A stretch of 64,000 bases of DNA from CAVLCC01 sp963624975 (GTDB lineage: Bacteria; Actinomycetota; Coriobacteriia; Coriobacteriales; CADBOM01). Both the position numbers and the translations under genes were made by a program. This document shows, one piece after another, positions 59,731 through 64,000 of this stretch. The stretch spans positions 3,118-67,117 of the forward strand of contig CAVFRF010000046.1 in the NCBI GenBank assembly GCA_963624975.1, read 5' to 3'. The notes below the pieces were generated by a model that worked only from the letters and a program-made list of their open reading frames with translations, searched no databases and was not told the DNA's origin. The stretch's first letter is position 1; the number at the start of each line of letters is the position of its first letter.

Positions 59731-60687
59731 ATGACTCAAAACGAACTCGACCTCGAGAGAGAAAATCGGGCGGCAATGCCCCAGATATTCGACCGTCTGT
59801 GCGTGGCAGCCAAGCTCATCAACGTAACCATGGATCACGAATGCCTCGTGATCGGGCGATCCAACGGAATCGCCATGGAGATTCCCCCGCACCATCTCGG
59901 AAAGTGCTTTTGCAAGCGCCTGGCCGCCATCAGCGGCGAGAGCATCAACATCGAGCACTTGTTCGAGAAGTCGGCCGACATGAGCGCCAACAGCACGCAT
60001 CTAATATATACGTGCCCGTTCGGCCTCACCAACATCATGGTTCCGGTGGTCAAGAACGGCCACGTGATGTCGGTGCTGCAGGTTGGCCCCATCCTCACCA
60101 CTGATCCCAACGAGATATTGCAGAAACACGCCCTTTCGCGCAACAACATCGATGCGGCAAGCCTGCACGACTTGAGGGCATATCTGGAGGGACTGCCACA
60201 TGGCGACATCGACTACGTGATGGCGCTTGCCGAGATGGTTACCATCCTCATCGGCGAGAAGGTGGTAGACGTTGCCAACCCGATCGTGAACCTAGAGGAG
60301 GTAGAGCAGCACTCCGCACCCGAGGCGTGTTCTGAGGTCATCGATGCTGCACTCGACTTTATCGACAAGCACTTTACCGACAACGAGATTTCGCTCAACA
60401 CCGTGGCGGAGGGCGTGTACGTGCATCCCTCGCATCTTTCGAGGCTGTTCTCCCAGCAGATGAACTGCCGGTTTCGCGGATACATCAACCAGCTCAGGGT
60501 CAATCTGGCATCCAAGTTGCTAACAGAAACAGGCGAGAGCATCAACGACATATGCCACGAAGTGGGCTTTTCGGACCAGTCGTACTTCGTGAAGATCTTC
60601 AAGCAATACCATGGAGTAACGCCCAGCCAGTACCGCAAGCAGACCACCTACAAGAACGACCCGCTTCCGCGCGACTTCATACCATAG
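59731..60687 (+). CDS. AraC family regulator with PocR sensory domain
   Basis: A 318-residue regulator. The N-terminal part (about 12-165) is a PocR-type ligand domain; its typical stretch is HLIYTCPFGLTNIMVPVVKNGHVMSVLQVGPIL. The C-terminal AraC double HTH (about 205-305) shows ISLNTVAEGVYVHPSHLSRLFSQQM and SINDICHEVGFSDQSYFVKIFKQYHGVTPSQYRK. PocR domains sense small organic compounds such as propanediol. Here, divergent from the BCCT-MttB cluster, it is probably the cluster's inducer sensor. AAGGGAG lies 7 bases before the ATG. Confidence 0.92.
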   Translation: MTQNELDLERENRAAMPQIFDRLCVAAKLINVTMDHECLVIGRSNGIAMEIPPHHLGKCFCKRLAAISGESINIEHLFEKSADMSANSTHLIYTCPFGLTNIMVPVVKNGHVMSVLQVGPILTTDPNEILQKHALSRNNIDAASLHDLRAYLEGLPHGDIDYVMALAEMVTILIGEKVVDVANPIVNLEEVEQHSAPEACSEVIDAALDFIDKHFTDNEISLNTVAEGVYVHPSHLSRLFSQQMNCRFRGYINQLRVNLASKLLTETGESINDICHEVGFSDQSYFVKIFKQYHGVTPSQYRKQTTYKNDPLPRDFIP

Positions 60688-60742
60688 AGCACGTCCGGCG
60701 CGATCGAGGCTGCGCTTTCGCGCACCGCCTGCCAGACGCACG

Positions 60743-60789
60743 ACGGGGGATGCGGCTTGCCGATTGGTTCGGCTAGCCGCATCCCCCGT
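60743..60789. terminator. Terminator-like hairpin between convergent genes
   Basis: Perfect 14-base arms ACGGGGGATGCGGC and GCCGCATCCCCCGT with inner GCCGA/TCGGC. It lies between the AraC-type gene and mrp. U tracts are weak on both sides. Confidence 0.6.
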
Positions 60790-60837
60790 TTGCTGCTGCG
60801 TTCGCGCTGTGCGAGCACGCGCGTGACACGGCGGCTG

Positions 60838-61683
60838 CTACTCCACTACCGCCTTGTAGAAATCGTCGAGCCAGCTCTGCTCGAAGCTCTCGATGGCGCC
60901 CGCGTCCACGGCCTTGGCGGCCTGCGGATCCATCGGAAGGCTGGCCTTGTTGGCGATGCCGTACTCCTCGGCGATCTCGTCCAGATGGCTCTCGCCAAAG
61001 AGGTCGATGCGCTTGCCGCAATCGGGGCACACGATGTGGCTCATGTTCTCCACGATGCCCAGCACCGGAACCTTCATATCCTTGGCCATGTTGACGGCCT
61101 TGCCCACGATCATGCCCACCAGCTCCTGCGGCGACGTTACGATCACGATGCCGTCGATGGGCAGCGACTGGAACACGGTGAGGGCCACGTCGCCCGTTCC
61201 GGGAGGCATGTCCACGAACATCACGTCGATGTCGCCCCACGCGACCTCCGACCAGAACTGCTTGACCACGCCCGCGATGATCGGACCGCGCCAGATCACG
61301 GGGTCGGTGTCGTTTTTGAGCAGCAGGTTGAGCGACATCACCTTGATGCCGCCCTTGGACTCCACCGGCAGCATGTTGCCGTCGACCATCGTGCTCACGT
61401 GTTCGGAGATGCCGAACGCGCGCGGAATCGAGGGGCCGGTGATGTCGGAGTCGAGCACCGCGGTCTTCAGACCCTCGCGTGCGGCCTTGGAAGCCAGCAG
61501 CGTGGTGACCAGCGACTTGCCCACGCCGCCCTTGCCGCTCACAACTCCGATGACCTTCTTGACGCTCGAGCCCTCGGCCAGCGGGGCCTTGGCGTTGCGC
61601 ATCTTCTTGAGGTCGGGAATGTTGTACTTGTGCTTGGGCGCGTCTTCCTGCTCGGTGGGCCCGTTCGTGCTCTCGTCTGCCAT
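60838..61683 (-). CDS. mrp: Mrp/NBP35 family P-loop ATPase
   Basis: A 281-residue ApbC/Mrp-type iron-sulfur cluster carrier. Deviant Walker A SGKGGVGKSLVTT is near residue 50, DSDITGPSIPRAFG near 78, VDMPPGTGDVALTV near 139 and the bridging CxxC in IVCPDCGKRIDLFG near 215. It delivers Fe-S clusters to client proteins in the cytoplasm. The ATG at 61683 has AAGGAGG 6 bases upstream, so the longer frame to 61743 is rejected. Single gene, convergent with the AraC-type gene. Confidence 0.93.
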   Translation of the reverse strand: MADESTNGPTEQEDAPKHKYNIPDLKKMRNAKAPLAEGSSVKKVIGVVSGKGGVGKSLVTTLLASKAAREGLKTAVLDSDITGPSIPRAFGISEHVSTMVDGNMLPVESKGGIKVMSLNLLLKNDTDPVIWRGPIIAGVVKQFWSEVAWGDIDVMFVDMPPGTGDVALTVFQSLPIDGIVIVTSPQELVGMIVGKAVNMAKDMKVPVLGIVENMSHIVCPDCGKRIDLFGESHLDEIAEEYGIANKASLPMDPQAAKAVDAGAIESFEQSWLDDFYKAVVE

Positions 61684-61919
61684 CGTGTTCCTCCTTGCAT
61701 GCGGACCGCAGCATGCAGCTATGCGCTGCCTAGCGTGCGGCAATGGGATTGTGTGGTACGTGCAAGATCGAACAGAAGCGGCTAGGGGTGTCCGGCTTCT
61801 ATCATCCGCACTCCATGGTAGCCCCTTTTCGTGCTACTTGCAGTCCGAAAAGCGCGAGTGCGGTCGTCGACGCGCCCGCGTCGACGCGCCCGCGCTGCCA
61901 GCACGGTGCCGCGCCCGGG

Positions 61920-63212
61920 CTAGCCGAAGTCGACGGCCAGCCAGCAGGCGTAGCGCTCGCCTATGGGGGCGAATGTGCCCTGCGACATCTCCTCAAGCTG
62001 CTCTTGCGGGAACCTGCGGATTATGCGCCACGTGCCCTCGCCCAGGTTCTCCACCTCGTAGGTGACCTGGAACTGGTCGCCCTGATAGAGCGGCGTGACC
62101 ATCAGCGCGTCTACCCCCGGGTCGGTCGTGATGGTGGCCGCATAGGCGCTGCCGTCGCCGTCGGCGCCTACCGATGCGAATGCGGCTATGCCGGCGCTGC
62201 TGGAATCCACCCGGAATCCGTCGAGCGCACCTGCGATCGAGCCAGCGCTCAGCGAGTCGAGCGATGCCGACTCGGCGCTCACGCTGCCGAACGTCGACGT
62301 GCCGGCCGCCATACTGCCCGAGCTGAGGCTGCCGAACTCGCCTCGCTGCGCGCTGAGGTTGGAGCTGCCGACGCTGCCGGCATCCACGCTGCCGGCAGAA
62401 AGCGAACCGATGGAGGCAGAGTTGGCGTTTAGGTTCTCGACGTTCGCGGTCACGGCATCCACGATGCGCAGGACCGAGGCCACGGCCGAGATGCTGGCGG
62501 CGCTCACGTCTTCGGCAGCCAGGTAGCCCACGCCGGCTTCGCTCAGCACTGCGTAGTCCGACGACAGCGAAGCGGCCTGCGCGACCTCGGCGATCGTCTT
62601 GCCAAACACCGAGCTGTCGGCCTCGAGGCCCGTGGCCTTCACCGCGCTGGCTTGCAGGTCGTCTGCGTTCAGCGCTTCGGTGCTCAGGTCGAAGGCCAGC
62701 ACGTGGTCTATCTCTGCATCTCCCGAGAGCAGCGATCCGGCCCGCACCGAACCCGAGGTCGCCATCCACTCCGACCTCACCCCGCCCGAGGCGGCCAGAG
62801 CACCGTCTATCTCAAGGTTCGCCCACGTGCGCGTGCGCCATGCCGTGGGGTCTATCTCGAACAGCAGGTTGCTGCCCGTGCCGTCGGTTACCGAGAGCTT
62901 GCCCTGCGACCACAGCGCGAAGCCGTCCGAGCCCGCATCTGCCACCAGCGAGGTGAGCTGCGACTGCGAGCCGCCTTGCCCGCTGCCGGTGCCATTCGCA
63001 CTGCCCGCGCCGGCGGTTGCCCCGCCGATTCCTGCTCCCCCATCGCCTCCACTTTCCTGAAAGTCCTCGGGGGATTGTTCAACACGGTTGGAATCGGTTA
63101 AGGATTCGTTTGGATTTGGTTTAACAGAACAGGAAGATACGGATGCTATACCTGCTAGCAAGGTCATGCAGGCAAGGCATGTGCGACCTGCGTTGCGGTA
63201 TCTGGTTTTCAT
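61920..63212 (-). CDS. Repetitive lipoprotein of unknown function
   Basis: A 430-residue exported protein. The signal peptide ends in VSSC with Cys28 as lipid site, and a Gly/Ser-rich linker (about 55-85) follows. The central part (about 140-345) is made of short Ala/Ser/Gly/Leu repeats such as SIGSLSAGSVDAGSVGSSNL and FGSLSSGSMAAGTSTFGSV, as in beta-solenoid surface proteins. The C-terminal 80 residues are non-repetitive (LYQGDQFQVTYEVENLGEGT). I do not recognise a family. AGGTGA lies before the ATG. It is divergent from the kinase gene with 46 bases between. Confidence 0.75.
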   Translation of the reverse strand: MKTRYRNAGRTCLACMTLLAGIASVSSCSVKPNPNESLTDSNRVEQSPEDFQESGGDGGAGIGGATAGAGSANGTGSGQGGSQSQLTSLVADAGSDGFALWSQGKLSVTDGTGSNLLFEIDPTAWRTRTWANLEIDGALAASGGVRSEWMATSGSVRAGSLLSGDAEIDHVLAFDLSTEALNADDLQASAVKATGLEADSSVFGKTIAEVAQAASLSSDYAVLSEAGVGYLAAEDVSAASISAVASVLRIVDAVTANVENLNANSASIGSLSAGSVDAGSVGSSNLSAQRGEFGSLSSGSMAAGTSTFGSVSAESASLDSLSAGSIAGALDGFRVDSSSAGIAAFASVGADGDGSAYAATITTDPGVDALMVTPLYQGDQFQVTYEVENLGEGTWRIIRRFPQEQLEEMSQGTFAPIGERYACWLAVDFG

Positions 63213-63258
63213 TGGAAATCACCTCTCTGGAAACGAGAGGCCTTGGGGAGTTCGAAGT

Positions 63259-64000
63259 ATGAACGTAAACGATGGCAAAATCAATGGCATTGGCAGGATT
63301 CTCGAATTCTGCACACCGAAGGGCAGGCGCGGCACGGTGCGCATCGAGTCTGCGCTGGGAGAAGGCTCGGCCAGCCGGGTGTTCGCGGGGCGCGCCACGC
63401 TCGACACGCGGCAGCAGCTAGACGTGGCCGTGAAGGTCCTGCGTCCCGAGCTTGCGGGCACGGCGATGGCGGAGCGCTTCGCCCGCGAGTCGCTGCTGCT
63501 GTGCAGCCTGTCGCATCCATCGATCGTGCGCGGCCTCGCGAGGGGCACGGCCGGGGGCGCCGCCGGGGGCGTTGTCGGGAGTGCTGCAGGTCTCCCCTTC
63601 CTGGTGATGGAGCGCGTGCGCGGCATCTCGCTTCTCGACGCGATGCGCAGGGGCGGCATCTCGCCCGAGACCTCCATCGGCGTGGCGATCGGCATCGTCA
63701 GCGCGCTCGAGCACATCCGGCTCGACGGCCGGGTGCTGGCTCACCGCGACATCAAGCCTGCCAACATCATGCTCTTGCCCGACAGCTCGCCCAAGCTCAT
63801 GGACCTAGGCGTGGCCCGCACGATGGTGCAGGTCGGCGGCGTGCTGGAAACCCGGGTCGCCGGCACGCTGCACTACATGGCACCCGAGCAGATTGCCGAC
63901 AGCAGGCGTGCCGACACGAGGTCCGACCTGTTCTCGCTAGGGCTGGTGCTGTTCGAGATGCTCGGCGGCACGCTGGGCAACGACGAGCGCAACGTGCTGG
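63259..64000 (+). CDS. Ser/Thr protein kinase (Hanks type), cut by the window end
   Basis: The 247 residues visible form the N-terminal kinase domain. The glycine loop is LGEGSASRVFAG near residue 33 and the ATP-anchoring Lys lies in VAVKVL near 59. AHRDIKPANIM near 161 is the catalytic loop. The metal-binding triad is DLG (MDLGVAR) instead of DFG. AGTLHYMAPEQ near 204 is the activation segment end. A Gly/Ala-rich insertion (GTAGGAAGGVVGSAAG) lies near 96. The start ATG has GGGGAG 9 bases upstream. The 3' part, perhaps with membrane and PASTA regions, is outside. Confidence 0.9.
   Translation, partial: MNVNDGKINGIGRILEFCTPKGRRGTVRIESALGEGSASRVFAGRATLDTRQQLDVAVKVLRPELAGTAMAERFARESLLLCSLSHPSIVRGLARGTAGGAAGGVVGSAAGLPFLVMERVRGISLLDAMRRGGISPETSIGVAIGIVSALEHIRLDGRVLAHRDIKPANIMLLPDSSPKLMDLGVARTMVQVGGVLETRVAGTLHYMAPEQIADSRRADTRSDLFSLGLVLFEMLGGTLGNDERNVL

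Overview
The window is 64 kb of a GC-rich bacterial chromosome with dense, short-spaced operons. The combination of Gram-positive style AddAB, Sec lipoproteins, a bL31 with a long Ala/Glu-rich tail, an ATP synthase operon with a signal-like segment on subunit b, and corrinoid methyltransferase genes suggests an anaerobic Actinobacteriota member, most probably Coriobacteriia/Eggerthellales. That placement is inference from gene content. No rRNA, CRISPR array, prophage or insertion sequence was found.

Left part. Positions 0.3-11.2 kb hold a minus-strand run addB-addA-punA-(45-codon membrane ORF)-TrkH-(exported OB-fold-like protein)-rsgA, joined by ATGA overlaps or gaps of a few bases. At 11.6 kb is an orphan HigA-type antitoxin in an AT-richer gap. 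Then come a circularly permuted ATP-grasp-like protein, a GNAT, a TIM-barrel isomerase-like protein, phenylacetate-CoA ligase, an amino-acid ABC importer (binding protein, internal terminator, permease, ATPase), a TetR regulator, a lower-GC type II restriction-modification pair, a DtxR/MntR regulator, and bioY and birA with a BirA-like palindrome in front of bioY. tRNA-Ala and an L,D-transpeptidase follow.

Middle part. cobO and cobC are divergent, next to the complete minus-strand F1Fo ATP synthase operon (small membrane ORF-atpBEFHAGDC). Then come comEB-rpiB, prfA-prmC-tsaC, a degenerate UbiA/MenA-like membrane protein, a DUF1385 (YqhQ-like) protein, thyX, rpmE, a second amino-acid ABC importer on the minus strand, and tRNA-His.

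Right part. A DUF3467 protein, a trigger-factor-like protein without the PPIase domain and a ZIP transporter lead into the most distinctive region (50.6-60.7 kb). This is a minus-strand cluster of a BCCT transporter, a corrinoid protein, two different non-pyrrolysine MttB-family methyltransferases, a hydantoinase/oxoprolinase-type ASKHA protein and a methyltetrahydrofolate methyltransferase. A PocR-domain AraC regulator is read divergently. It looks like a complete import-and-demethylate pathway for a quaternary amine (a betaine or carnitine-like compound) feeding methyl groups to tetrahydrofolate. The cobalamin genes elsewhere in the window are consistent with corrinoid need. The end holds an Mrp/NBP35 ATPase, a repetitive lipoprotein and, divergent from it, a Ser/Thr kinase cut by the window edge.
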